Below, in pieces: positions 12,737-24,476 of a stretch of 64,000 nt of DNA; position 1 is the stretch's first letter; each line of letters opens with the position of its first letter. The translations under genes were made by a program, and so were the position numbers. Source of the stretch: Lepidodermella squamata (taxonomy: Eukaryota; Gastrotricha). The DNA lies in the NCBI GenBank assembly GCA_047495785.1, contig JBLDXI010000001.1:434001-498000 (forward strand). Direction: 5' to 3'. Below the pieces are notes generated by a model. That model was given only the letters and a program-made list of their open reading frames with translations. It made no database searches and had not been told where the DNA came from.

Positions 12737-13886
12737 ATGAAAAGATACGCGCTGCTCGGGCGGTATTACGATGTCCGATCGGGGATTCTATCGATATCGA
12801 TGATTTTCAATTTAATCGGCTTGATTATAACATTAAACCGCCACGCTGAACCGCCTGTCGATGAACCTGGTTTAGATCCCCTCCCCAAACGGTTGCTCGA
12901 CGCTAAAAAATCGGAGCGGTTCTATCAAAGTCATTTCGAACGACTAGCGGCTATGTTCGTCTCGCAAAAATCAATCGAGAGCAACAAGATAATTGGTTAC
13001 ATGTACCACGAAACTTTGCTAGCTATGGCCAGCGAGCCAACGGTAGCTTGCCCCACGCCGTTACTAGCATTTGGAGATGATAGTACACGAGAAATGGGAC
13101 GGAAAGCGTTTCGAATCTGTCAGGAGAAGCCCTTCCCAATCACGTTTGACCGCAAAAAGTGTTTGGCTTACTCATTTGGGTAATAATTAGAATTTCTGTC
13201 TCCAACTTAACGATCCATCTCATTTTTTTTAGTTCCGCGGATTATGAAACTTTTGACAGAAAACTTAGAGAGGTTTGCCAACTCAGCAATTAACTGCATG
13301 AAATACAACGATCGAAAATTTAATTGCAGAAAGGCTGCTCGGTTTACTCGTTTGGGCTGAAGTGAGAACATTTATATCGAGTATTATCCGCCTCAATTTT
13401 TCTGTAGTTTGAAGTTTGACTTTGAGGAATCTTTCCCTTACGTATTGTCGAACGTAAATTCGGTGAAAAACGCGACATCACGCGCTGCACCAACTAAAAC
13501 TTTGGCAGCAATCAGTTTACAGCTCGATCATCACGAGGTATTTCATCTGAGTTCATTTTTCAACAATTAGCTGAAATAATTTTGATCGGCTATTTTAGCG
13601 AATTATCGATATTTTGAAGATCGACACGGCTACGGATGGTGTTTTAGGGCTACGGCAAGCTATAAATGACGGCTTTCTGGCTAAGCGAGTGGCTCGTCTC
13701 GTTATAAAATGGGACTTGCCAATCAACGAGACATTCAGTTCCGATCGCTATATGGAGATAGCCGGGACCTATCGAATGCTTCGCGACATTGCGATGTTCA
13801 AATTAATATGGACTCAAAAGGTTCATGTTTGGTGGGGTTTCCACGCTTTCGAATCATACATTAATTCTAAACTTTTAGTAAAATAA
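12737..13886 (+). CDS. METTL24-like protein with degenerate methyltransferase motifs
   Basis: Exons 12737-13179, 13233-13272, 13330-13361, 13408-13537 and 13599-13886 total 933 nt (310 aa). Exons 2, 3 and 5 are exactly as long as in the divergent paralogue (40, 32 and 288 nt) and exon 4 is 45 nt shorter, so the pair arose by duplication. Framing and splice sites are intact, but key motifs are lost: GCSVYSFDPS became GCSVYSFGLN, the DWSFD segment became DYETFD, the FGLAG region is gone, and the DTEGAE acidic motif became DTATDG. A membrane segment (ILSISMIFNLIGLIITL) is kept. This is probably a non-catalytic family member or a gene drifting toward loss. Confidence 0.8.
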
Positions 13887-13887
13887 A
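13882..13887 (+). terminator. Possible poly(A) signal overlapping the stop codon
   Basis: AATAAA overlaps the TAA stop (13884-13886) of the degenerate METTL24-like gene, which would leave an extremely short 3' UTR if it is used. Confidence 0.3.
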
Positions 13888-14090
13888 TTTGACAGTCTCA
13901 GGGAGTGAATTCATCGTAACCCATGTTGATATCTTCGTAATGCAATAGCGCCAGATAAACAAATTAAATCCCTTACGTCATATTTCATCAAGGTGTTACC
14001 TCATGTGCCATTTGCTTGCGGAAAAAACGTATCTCAAAGGAAAGTTGCAATTAGAGATTTTCCAGTTGAACGTCAGGTAATTTTCCTAGA

Positions 14091-15320
14091 ATGCTTGGCA
14101 GGAGGTTATTACTGGCGATCTTGTTTTCGGCTCATCTTTTGATCGTATCACACGGCTATGATGCATACGAGAATGGCGATGACTACGTAGCTGCTGGGTC
14201 GCAATCAACTGGTTGTATCGAAGAAGATTACATAACCCTCGAGGATGGGACCTTAGTTTCGGTTCCAGAGGGCAAAAAGTGTCCTTCCGGGTCGAAGTTA
14301 ACCACCAAAAAAATCACAAAGCGAACAACTACGCGCAAGAGTAAAGTTTCTATATATAAAATTGAAGATTTTTCATCTTTCGCCTTCATATAGCTACGAC
14401 AACTGGGAGACCTTCCAGCGACGTTGACACTGATCAAACGGGAATCAACTGCGGACGACCAGCTATCGAGCCGATAGAGAGTGATTTCCACGTTACCACT
14501 CCTAGTAATGACGCTGATCTTACTCGTATTGTTGGCGGAGAAGTGGCTCGTAGGCATTCATGGCCATGGCAGGTTTCAATACATTACGACGGCAGTCACG
14601 CCTGTGGAGGAAGTCTTGTGTCGCCTCGCCACATCGTTTCAGCAGCCCACTGTTTCATGAGCACGACCAATGCTAGCTACTACAAAATCTATGCTGGCAG
14701 GCACGATCGCGAAACTGGCGAGAGGGGGAGGCAACAACTGCTGAAGGTCGAGAGAATCACCATCCATTCCAAGTACAAAAAAGCGGCAAAATACGACTCA
14801 GACTTAGCGATTATCAAGCTGAAGGCGCCCGGTGCTAAGTTTACCAGATTTGTTTCACCCATTTGCCTGCCTCGAGGTGCTGATCACGACCCCGCGCCGG
14901 GCCAAAAATGTTATGTAACAGGTTTTGGCAAAACTCAGAATACGGGCGGTGATGGGTTATTGAAACAGGTTGCTGTGCCGGTTATAAAAAACGAAGACTG
15001 CAAGGCCATGAACGCCGATCTTCGAGTAAGATTCATCATGGAGGATTCGCGAATTAATTTCTTATTTTTTTTCAATAATTTTGTAGACCATGCTAACTGG
15101 CAATATGATTTGCGCGGGCTACAAAGAAGGCGGCCACGATTCGTGCCAAGGTGACTCTGGAGGTCCTTTTGTTTGCAAAATCGGAAATGGCGATAGATGG
15201 GTTTTATCTGGCGCGGTTTCGTTCGGAATCGGATGTGCTGGCAAATCCAGCCCTGGTGTTTACGTTAGACTTAGCAAATTTCTCGACCATTTGCGACAGG
15301 AGATTGACGATCTACCTTAA
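14091..15320 (+). CDS. Trypsin-like serine protease 3, no CUB domain
   Basis: Exons 14091-14340, 14394-15025 and 15087-15320 total 1116 nt (371 aa). A signal peptide ([17 protein letters not shown]) leads into an acidic, Tyr-rich propeptide and a basic, Thr/Lys-rich stretch instead of a CUB domain, then an S1 domain from IVGG. The triad is complete ([23 protein letters not shown]) and Asp occupies the S1 position, so trypsin-like specificity is predicted. The intron before the [11 protein letters not shown] segment matches proteases 1 and 2. It lies just downstream of the METTL24-like pair, which splits the protease array. A zymogen role in a secreted cascade is likely; the substrate is unknown. 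Confidence 0.92.
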
Positions 15321-16020
15321 AATGATTATTTCAATGTAAAAATCGACGTTTTTCAGCGTGATTTTGTTTCTTCTCGGCTCAATGTTTGATAATTCCTTTG
15401 GCTATCATCTAATGCTCGATCCCATGTTGAATCTGTGTTTTCCCTTTGCGCGAATAGTCGATGAATAAAATTAAAATAATGCAATATTACCTGACTTTTT
15501 TCCAAGATAACTTGAACAAACAAAAATGGTTCGGATTTCGGAAATTGGGCACGTTTATGACGTGTAGTTCTGGATTTCATCACAAGAAATCACAGAGTCA
15601 AGATTTCGATTGAAACTAAAAATTATAAACCAGCTGGAGGATCTTCGCACAAAATAAATCTGCGATTGAAGTAACACATTCAAAACGAAATGGTAGGTAT
15701 CTTCCTTCATTTCGCTCCAGTTTCGGACGCACTTGTTACCAGTGGAACATTGCCCTCTAACAAATGTCCCAAAGCAATTAGTTAGTCTATTTCACCTTCA
15801 TTCTTGATTGCTGCTGCCTTTTTCTGATCATTTCATATTACTCTCGCCAATTCACTAGAGCACTTGCAAGGCGGTCTTATGTAAACACTGGCGCCATATC
15901 GCGTGACCTTATTGAATCCGCAACGACGACCTGGGACAAATGGCGCCGTGGTGCAAACAAAAATCGACTCGGTTTTAAATAAATGCCACCAATTCTACTT
16001 AATTCTCAATAGGTGTCGCT
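15321..16020. promoter_or_regulatory. Intergenic region with putative promoter of protease 4
   Basis: CTGGCGCCAT at 15888-15897 and AAATGGCGCC at 15938-15947 precede TTTTAAATAAA at 15973-15983, 48 bp upstream of the start codon at 16021. This copies the arrangement before protease 2. The upstream half holds nothing recognisable; a minus-strand open frame at 15353-15583 has no support. Confidence 0.45.
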
Positions 16021-18474
16021 ATGAAGCTGCTATTCATCTTCTCAGCCACATTAATATTAGCTCTCTACCAAGTCGAAGGTGATGTACCCAAGTCGAAAAT
16101 CGCATCAGGCGGTGTTAGCTTCAGGCGACCGAAATCCGGAAGTAATTCCGATAAATTAGATGAGAAGATACCCATCATAGCTGCTGATGAAGGACAATGC
16201 TTGAAACTGGTGATCAAAAGTAAGAATTATCTGTATAGTTACCATCTACTGCTGACTAATATTATGCTTGCTTGCTGAACTTTTTCAGGGATTGAAGTAA
16301 AACATAGCATAGGTTGCAGGAACGATTATTTCGCTGTTCACGACGGCGAATCGGATACGGCGCCACTGCTGTTCAGAATCTGCGACAATAAGACGGCCCC
16401 GTATGCATTCGCAACAACAGGCCGCAGCGCTTTTCTGCGCGTCAAAAGCAACTCGCCAACCAGCTTAAAGATAGAGTCGACTATAACTCCTGTTAATTGC
16501 ACGACTTCAATTGGTAAGTTATTAATTTTAAACTATGTATATGAAACTTCTCAATTAAATATACAGACAAACATCACGTGGAAAACTGCGGAAATCTTGG
16601 AGTACACCCGAAAGAAAATTGGGATAGTCTTACACCTGGATTCGAGGAATCAATTCGTCACAGCTGGCCTTGGCAGGTAAACTGACCCTAAAGTTTAACT
16701 TCAAGCAGAAATATAATTTTAATTATCAGATTCTGATCACATTTGACGGCAAACAAATCTGTAGTGGCAGTTTGGTGGCACGGCGTGTCGTTTTAACCTC
16801 AGCCTATTGCCTTCAGAATTATTCAAAATCAGCTGGATTCACGCGATTCGGTTTCATCGCAGGTCGCCAATCAAGGGATTCGCCCGACCCAGCATCAGAA
16901 CAGTTACTCCAGCCCGAGAACGTTGTCCTCACTGAAGATAAATCGCACAAAAATGCCGAGTGGAATCTGGCTCTGGTTGTGCTGAGATCACCCGGCGCTA
17001 TTTTGAACAAATATGTATCGCCGATTTGCCTCCCACCAGCCGACTACAAGCCCGTCACAGGATCGGTATGCTTCGCGACCGGGTTCAGTTTCAGCAACGC
17101 TAGTTCCCCTGCCCTATCCCAAGCTCCTCTGCCCATCCTTAGCCACTCGGATTGCTCGGCGATAGAACGCGCAGCTACAAGAACGCAACACCGTTCCTTG
17201 AACGACAAAATGCTATGCGCTGGCTTCGATGAGGCCGGGCACTTTTCTTGCATGGGCGACGCTGGAGGGCCACTGCTGTGCAAAGCACCAGGAGCCACGA
17301 AGCCTCACTGGGTCATTGCCGGCGTTGTAGTAAACCGGCCTCATTGCGAGAAGAAAGACTCACCGGCTTTTGCAACAGCTGTCAGCTCATACGTTGCATG
17401 GATTCGTAACAACATCCCGCAAGAAGAGTCAATAAAATCGCCCAAAGTCTATCAAAGCGGTAAAGTTTCTTTGCCCCACGCGTGTAAAATAGGAAAAAGT
17501 ATTCATTTTCATATCAGGTAAAATCAAGTGCGGCCGGGCCGAGTTTCCGCCGATAGAAGCTGGTCACCCAAGACGTCGCCGCGACAGCGATTATTCTGTT
17601 GATAGCAAAGATGATTACTATGACGGCAGCGTTACTCCAGGCTCAAGAATAGTCGGCGGTGAGCCTGCTCGGAATAACTCGTGGCCGTGGCAGATTTCGA
17701 TTCGTCGCGACACCGGCATGCACATCTGCGGTGGCAGCCTTATTTCACCTCGGCACATACTGACAGCGGCCCATTGTTTCACCGAGGCCATGCCGAAGCC
17801 TGCGCCTGAGAAGTACCAGTTTCAAGCTGGTCGGGTTACCAAGTACGGGAAAGACTCGACGATGCAGATGCTGGAGGCTGAAGAAATCATTCTTCACCCT
17901 GGTTATCGAAGCAGGAAAGCCGTCAATAATTATGACTCTGACATCGCAATTATTCGCCTGAAAGCACCAGGAGCGGCAATCAACCAGTATGTGTCACCCG
18001 TTTGCTTGCCGGCAAACACAGTGAGATTAGGCTCGGATGTAAAATGTTATGCGACTGGTTTCGGCGATACAAGAGGCTCAGGCAGCGACGAGGTGTTGAA
18101 GCAAGCTCATCTACCGATCATTTCAAACGCAGCTTGCAAGAAATGGGACCCCAAAATCGATGTATGACATTCAAATAATTTGTTTCGAACTCAGCGTTTC
18201 ATTTCCCTTCTTTATGTAGCCGATTCTCACAGGCCAAATGCTGTGCGCTGGTTGGATGGATGGACATGCCGACGCTTGTCAAGGCGATTCAGGTGGACCT
18301 CTGAGTTGCAAAATGGGCGGGAAAAAGCGAGACGCTTGGGTTCTCGCCGGAATAGTCTCGTTTGGATTCGACTGCGGCCAAAGGTCAAGCCCGGGCGTCT
18401 ATGCACGCGTCCCAGCTTTTCTCAAGTTCATCCATGAGCATGTGAATGATCTTTCCCTTGTTGAAAAACCGTAA
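16021..18474 (+). CDS. CUB plus dead S1 domain plus active trypsin domain (tandem protease)
   Basis: Exons 16021-16219, 16289-16513, 16567-16676, 16730-17459, 17518-18161 and 18220-18474 total 2163 nt (720 aa). Order: signal peptide (MKLLFIFSATLILALYQ), CUB-like segment (about 60-145), a first S1 fold (about 165-415), a linker with an RRRRD furin-type site, then a second S1 domain from IVGG at residue 466. In the first fold the triad is replaced throughout: His by Tyr204 (TSAYC), Asp by Asn257 (EWNLAL), Ser by Ala356 (GDAGGP). The S1-pocket Asp is Phe, and the IVGG activation site is missing although HSWPWQ remains. The second domain is intact ([23 protein letters not shown], pocket Asp). The dead domain has its own intron after WPWQ and lacks the intron before CAG that the active domain shares with its neighbours. 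The dead fold likely binds substrate, cofactor or partner. Confidence 0.92.
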
Positions 18475-18514
18475 ACATTTGTGTGGGTATTCCGATACCT
18501 AGTTGTTGTTGATA

Positions 18515-18520
18515 AATAAA
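18515..18520 (+). terminator. Poly(A) signal of protease 4
   Basis: AATAAA lies 41 bp after the stop codon of protease 4. Confidence 0.6.
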
Positions 18521-18623
18521 ACTGCAACAGGTTAACAGGTGAAATTGTCTAATTTGCCGAAGCGAAGATTCTAGCGCCGATCAGTCAGCATAAAAATTAT
18601 CACAACTTAAATTTAAATGGATG

Positions 18624-19008
18624 TGGCTATGTGAACACAGGAATAATTTTAATCGGCATGACCCGGTGATTGTTGCTATACAAATTAAAAAAATTCAAAA
18701 ATTTATATTTTTTGCGTTTTTTCGCAACTTTTGAAAATTAATTAAAAATCAACGGTAACCGATGGTGATATGAATTTTTCGATACCAAATTTATGTCCAA
18801 ATTCGTAAAATTTGATTTATGCCGAGTTTGGAAAAATTTCCCAGGTACTTAGCCGGTTTCATTAGCCCAATGACGAAAAGTGTATCGCGCATTGGCTATT
18901 CGTACACGTGCGTGACATACAGCCGAATTTATGCGCGCACGGTGTTCAAATAGCCAATCACGCACATATTGCCATTGGGCGATACACAATCCTGTGTTCA
19001 CATAGCCA
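18624..19008. mobile_element. MITE-like inverted-repeat element
   Basis: The ends are inverted repeats of about 20 bp: TGGCTATGTGAACACAGGA on the left and its exact reverse complement on the right. A second, imperfect inverted pair lies inside (GTGTATCGC near 18870 against GCGATACAC near 18980, each beside CATTGG/CCAATGG). The length is about 385 bp with no coding capacity. Target duplication is unclear (only TG at both edges), so the superfamily is not assigned. Confidence 0.6.
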
Positions 19009-19243
19009 TGACGAATTTGGATGATCGAAAATCACCATGGAGGTGTTATGCATATGATTCTGATCTGCATTCTGAAGTTTGACCTGCAGCTCGACTTCCG
19101 CATTAGCCGGGTCCTTTGTGGCTAGCTCAAATGCGTAGTAGTTTTCCATCAACAAATAATAATAAAAATGAGATCCACTTTGTTTATTATTTCCGAAAAG
19201 CAATGCGTTTCAATATTTTAAAAAGGGCAACGATCAACAATGT

Positions 19244-21297
19244 CTATCGATTAACACCAGCCCGACTTGATATTTGGTAGGCGATCCAGCGAGTATACAG
19301 CGAAACGCGAACATATACCCTAGAGAAAGCTTACAAAGCTATAACAACAATGCATTTTTATCAAGAAGTTGCTAACCCTGGTTTGTTTCTTTGAGCGCAA
19401 CCAATGCCGAAAGATACTACACCATGTAGCACGAACGTTTCAGGGTTCGTTGGCGTAGCCGGGCAAGAAAGTGGGCCACCGGAATCACCTGAAAGGAAAA
19501 AGCTCGCCTATCGAGATAAATTCTAATATAAGGGTCTTGCCTTGGCAAGAGTCGATGCCTCCATCTGAAAATGAGAAAATCTTCAACACGACAAACATTT
19601 ATGAAAGAATTCCACGAGGCATACGGTTCGGGTATAATTGCATCAATTTACCCGTAGTTTACATGTTTTTGCCTTATTTTAGGTTTTAGCTTACTTGCAT
19701 AGCCGGCACAGATCATTGGCTTTGCCAATAGTCTCTCCATCTGAGGATCCATGTCGCGGCAATCTTTGCTGTTGATGATCGGAACTACAGCCATTTTGAG
19801 CCAACCTTCGTCGCCGGTACCCTTTGTTTCACCAAACCCGGTAACCGAGCAATTTACACCGGGTTGCGGCGGTGGAGAAGCATCTTCAGGCAAACAGATC
19901 GGGTAGACGTAGCCCGACAACTTAACTGGCTCCCTAAGGTAGACCAGCGCAATATCTGACGAATGTCTTGAATGAAAATCTGTAAAGAAATCTCAAAGCT
20001 GTTGAAGATCAGGTAAAAAGCAGCAACTTACTGTAACAGGCATGAACAATGATTTCTTGAACGGCTAAAGGTCCAATTTCATGATTTTTGTCTTCCGAAT
20101 CACCAACGCGAAGCTTAGTTTTGCCCAAATAAACCTCCCAGTTATCAAGGCTTTGTTGAGATCTGAGGGAGATATTTTAAAACAACACTGATATAAGTGC
20201 TGTTTTTGCTTTGGAATAAAATAACATACTGAGTAAAGCAGTGAGCAGCGGTTACGATGAAACGCTCGTTGATAAGGCTGCCACCACACCTATGTTCGCC
20301 ATTGAAACGCAAACTGGCCTGCCACGGAAACTTACGAACCGACGTTCGATTACCGCCAACGACGCGACCCAGCTTTTTCAACGGATTGTTATTATAGATC
20401 GAATAGGTTTCTGGGTTTCCAACTGGCACAGTCAGAGGCACATAACCCTTAGTAACATCTGCATGGCCGAGTTTGATCAACTGTGAATTTCCTTGATTCA
20501 AGGTCCAATGTTTAGATTTTTTCGCAGCGGGCCTCACACCGCATTTTAAAACTGTCCATTTGAAAATAATGTAAGGATAGAACGGAATTCATCTTCCAAT
20601 CAGTTGATAAATGTACCAGAATGTTTTTCATCGGATGAGTCGAGTTCTCTGGAAATTTCGCCAGCCTCCGATTCGCGTCTTCTCCGCTTCCTCGCCGGCC
20701 ACTGTTCGTCCATCTTCGGGCATTCATTCGGGTCTAAATCTATACAAATGAGACGTAATAGGACAGTAAATGCTCGGAAAAATCAGGCAAACCATCTGAA
20801 ACATGTCCCAGGTTCATCGGTCGGGAAGTTGGGACATTTTGATTGCCGGTCACAAGCGTTCTCGGCCTTTTTTGTACCAGCGCATCGCTAATAACAAATC
20901 TGTTGCGAGGAGGGCTTGGCAGTGGCTTCGACGTCGACCTTCTTACTGTCGTTGTAGTAGACTGCGTCGTCCACAAGTTAGCGATTTCGGGCGGCTCTGT
21001 CTCAGCGAATGCATTTTTCCCGTCCGAAAAATCGTCGTTAATAATCGAATAATTCATTTCCGCGTAGTCACTTGATGGCCCGTCGGGTTCATAATCGCCT
21101 CTGTCTGCAGATTGAGCCTTCTGATCGGCAGCTTCGTAATCGCTTTGATCATCCTCACTAGAAGCGAAGACACTCGGGCTCGCGTTCACTGTCTTGTCAT
21201 CGTTGTAATAATCGTCTTCGTATTCGTCACAATTCGCGATGGCAGCTATACTTATAAGCAACAAGGCTGCAATACCCGGCAAATGCCAATAGATCAT
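19244..21297 (-). CDS. Clip-less trypsin-like serine protease 5
   Basis: Exons 21297-20793, 20739-20617, 20551-20230, 20162-20032, 19979-19695, 19564-19541, 19488-19377 and 19319-19244 total 1578 nt (525 aa). A signal peptide ([20 protein letters not shown]) precedes a long acidic Asp/Glu/Tyr-rich and Ser/Thr-rich pro-region, a Lys/Arg cluster (RKRRRR), a VLKCG segment and an S1 domain from VVGG. Triad residues are present ([24 protein letters not shown]), with pocket Asp. Introns fall inside the CQG-DSGG active-site codons and just after CAGYA, unlike proteases 1-4, which marks a separate subfamily. The 24 nt exon 6 is followed by a GC..AG intron (donor AAG|GCAAG). It is a close tandem paralogue of protease 6. 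Confidence 0.9.
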
Positions 21298-21961
21298 GGT
21301 CCAATTTGCCCACGTCGCGTTCTCGAAATCTACCGTAAATGTTGAAATAATAGCCTATTTCCTAATAGCAGAAGCTAGTCACACTATTAGTAGTAGCCCA
21401 ATTCGGAGGGTATAATGAAGCACGAAAATTCCAATAGTCAGGATTTTTCAAATTTCCAAGGCCGAGCTGCTATTCTAAATTTACGCCACTATTTGTTTAA
21501 GACACCTATTGGTAGTTGATGGCCAAATTTGAGCACGTGCCTTGAAGTGAGGCAGCATGTTTCTCATCCCACGAACGAACCTTCGTCGCATGGACATCAA
21601 ATTTTAAGGTTATAAAGTCGGAAGTTATATTAGATCGAATGCAAGCGAGCTCTGTTTAATGCAGCAAGGCGTCGCATCATGAAAAAATGATAGCAAGAGT
21701 TTTGAACTGAAGAATCTACCTTCTAATAGGAAAAGCATTGAAGTGATCTCATCCAAAGTTAACCGAGAAGATGCTTTATTAATACGGGCATTCAACAGCA
21801 AAATTGGAAGCTAGAATCCTGGATTTTCATGGGCGCACCCGAAGTGAATTGGTGTCGTATTTTGCCAATAATAATATGAACAAAAGACCCAACAATAAGA
21901 TTTGAGATCCATCAAATTGTACTTGCAATAGCAAGCGTTGGCGATCATGAACAAAATTCTG
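21298..21961. other. Intergenic region between proteases 5 and 6
   Basis: These 664 bp hold the promoter of protease 5 (minus) and the 3' flank of protease 6. I see no gene, no long repeat and no clear core promoter element. Confidence 0.55.
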
Positions 21962-23936
21962 TCAAATGACGTCAGCCCGACTTGCTATTTGATAAGCGAT
22001 CCAGCGCGTATACAGCGAAACGCGAACATAAACCCTGGAACAAACTGTCAAAATTACTAAAAGTGAATGCTTGTGTTGGATGTTTCTAACCCAGGTTTGT
22101 TCATCTGGGCGCATCCGATGCCAAAAGATACTACACCTTGCAGCACAAAGGTCTCCGGGTTCGTCGGAGTAGCCGGGCAAGATAGCGGGCCACCGGAATC
22201 CCCTGACAAAAAGAGGAGCACAAATAAATGATCGTGTTGCTTGAAATATTTATCGGCTGACCTTGGCACGAGTCGATGCCACCATCTAAGAACAAGCGCG
22301 AAACAAGAATATTTTATCCAATTTTGCATTCGAATGTTTTACCTGCATAGCCGGCACACATCATTGCGTTTCCCAAGAGCGTTTTCATCTGAGGATCCAT
22401 CACGCGGCAATCTTTGCTGTCGATGATCGGAACTACGGCCATTTTGAGCCAACCTTCGTCGCCGGTACCCTTTGTTTCACCAAACCCGGTAACCGAGCAA
22501 TTTACACCGGGTTGCGGCGGTGGAGAAGCATCTTCAGGCAAACAGATCGGGTAGACGTAGTCCGAAAACTCGACTGGTTCTTTGAGGTAGATAAGTGCGA
22601 TATCGGAAGAATGCCTTGAATGGTAATCTTTAAAAAGAAGTTACTGCGGTTCATGTGCCAAAGTTTCCGGCAGAAACTTACTGTAGCAAGCGTGAACAAT
22701 GATTTCTTGTAATTCCAAGGGGCCTATTTCTTTTCCTTCGTCGTACAAATCGCCGATGCGAAGCTTGGTTTTACCTAAATAAGCCTCCCACCTGTTTAGG
22801 CTTCGAGAACTTGATGGGGATAATAATGCGCTTATTTTTGTTTAATTTCTTTGTATTAATGCGAATAACATACTGAGTAAAGCAGTGAGCAGCGGTTACG
22901 ATGAAACGCTCGTTGATAAGGCTGCCACCGCACCTATGTTCGCCATTGAAACGCAAACTAACCTGCCATGGGAAATTTCGAGCTGAAGTCCTTTTACCGC
23001 CAACAACCTTGCCAGTAATGTTTGCGCTGCTAGGTACTAACGCTGGCGGTCGGTATCGTGCATTATGGTAGATCGAGGAAGTGCTTGATTTGCCCACTGG
23101 GACCGTCAGCGATTCATAACCGCTATCGATATCGGCGTAGCCAATTTGCACTACTTCCGAATTCTGCTTTCGTCGATTCGCGATAAAATTTTTTGGATTT
23201 TTACTTCTAGCAGGCCTTATGCCACATTTCAATACTAATGGAATTGGTTAATTTTATTCTTTAGTGAACGATAACGATAGACTTACTCAGCTTATTTTCA
23301 CCAAATGATGAAGCTTCCCCTCGCATATTCACGCCCTGTGAATCTGGTCTGTTATTCTCCCGCGCTGGCCACTGCGCATCCATCTTCGGGCAGTCATTCG
23401 AGTCGAAATCTTAGGAAGAATATAACACTGAAGTCAGAAACAAATGCGAATATTAATGTCAAACCCTCCGAGCCATATACCATTGGTCGAGAAGTTGACG
23501 TTGTCTGGCGGCTTGTTGTTAACAACGTTCTCGGCCTTTTATAAGTTGATAAATGCCGAATTGCATTCGGAAGTGGCGTAACTGGTTTCTTCACCTGGGT
23601 CTTGAACCGCGTCGCCCACATTTCAGCAATATCAGGCGGCTCGGTTTCAGCAAATATGTTATTCGATACAGAAAAATCATCCTCAATGGCATCGACAAAT
23701 GTTTCCAGGTAGTCACTTGGTGTCGTGGTTTCCATGTTGTAGTCACCTGACGACGTGTAGTTGTTATCATAATAGTTGTATTCGTATGATTCGTCCTCAG
23801 ATTGAGCGGTATTACGGCTGTTGCTCGCCTGCGTCACGGTGTCTTCGGGGAAATAGTCTTCGGTTGAGTAATCGTGCCCTTCCGCCTTGAGAATCATCAG
23901 TAATACTATAACCGCCGCCAAATGCCGATAAAGCAT
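21962..23936 (-). CDS. Trypsin-like serine protease 6
   Basis: Exons 23936-23465, 23409-23287, 23234-22874, 22809-22682, 22627-22343, 22285-22262, 22202-22091 and 22034-21962 total 1578 nt (525 aa), the same length as protease 5. Exons 2, 5, 6 and 7 have identical sizes in the two genes. Signal peptide [16 protein letters not shown], acidic Tyr-rich pro-region, ILKCG segment, then VVGG and an intact triad ([21 protein letters not shown]) with pocket Asp. Exon 5 is almost identical in sequence between the two genes (the [13 protein letters not shown] block), pointing to recent duplication or gene conversion there, while the pro-regions have diverged. The donor after the 24 nt exon is GT here, GC in protease 5. 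Confidence 0.9.
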
Positions 23937-24419
23937 GTCGGCGGCCTATTTCGCACTTATTAAATCGGTTGTGATTATGACCAGTTCTAATAGGAATACG
24001 CTAAAATAAATTGCGTAGTCTTAATCCTGTAAATCGTAGCCAAAATGTAAAGTGTCACCTGTGCGCGCACTATGTAAACAAAACCTGCGAAATGTAACCA
24101 CAAAAGTGAAACTGTAGTCAGGTGCGTTAAAATGGGGCCCTAAATCAATAATTCGCGCGGTAGCCCTATTTCTTTGAGTCCGTGCCCATTTGAATAGCCC
24201 GCTGCATTTTTTGAGAGCCTATGTCGCACCGAAAGCTAAAAACAGCTGGCCTGAGGCTGTCATATGACTTTTTCTGGTAAATTGTTTGCAACTTTTTCTC
24301 GGCTTTCCTGTGACCTGGCCGTGAATTTTCATGATCGTTTAACCAGAATGAGGAAAACCTGCAGCTTGAGGTACTGGACTGCGGCTTTGTTCACTCAATT
24401 TGGCATTTATTGGTCGATG

Positions 24420-24476
24420 TTTAGAGACATATTAAGTGATATCGGCATTTTTAGAGATATAGTAAGTGATATCGGC
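24420..24476. repeat. Two-copy 30 bp tandem repeat
   Basis: TTTAGAGACATATTAAGTGA followed by TATCGGC recurs 30 bp later with two substitutions (TTTAGAGATATAGTAAGTGA followed by TATCGGC). Confidence 0.8.

Larger units (their letters stand above)
18475..19243. other. Intergenic region between convergent proteases 4 and 5
   Basis: This gap holds the protease 4 poly(A) signal, AT-rich sequence and a MITE-like inverted repeat (18624-19008). A minus-strand open frame at 18958-19203 lies mostly inside that element and is not called. Confidence 0.6.

Noticed and set aside
16670-17521. Reading the dead S1 domain of protease 4 as a separate gene or pseudogene
   Set aside because: Exons on both sides join in phase (1 nt + 2 nt at 17459/17518) without stops, and the CUB and signal peptide precede it, so a single 720-residue protein is the simpler model.
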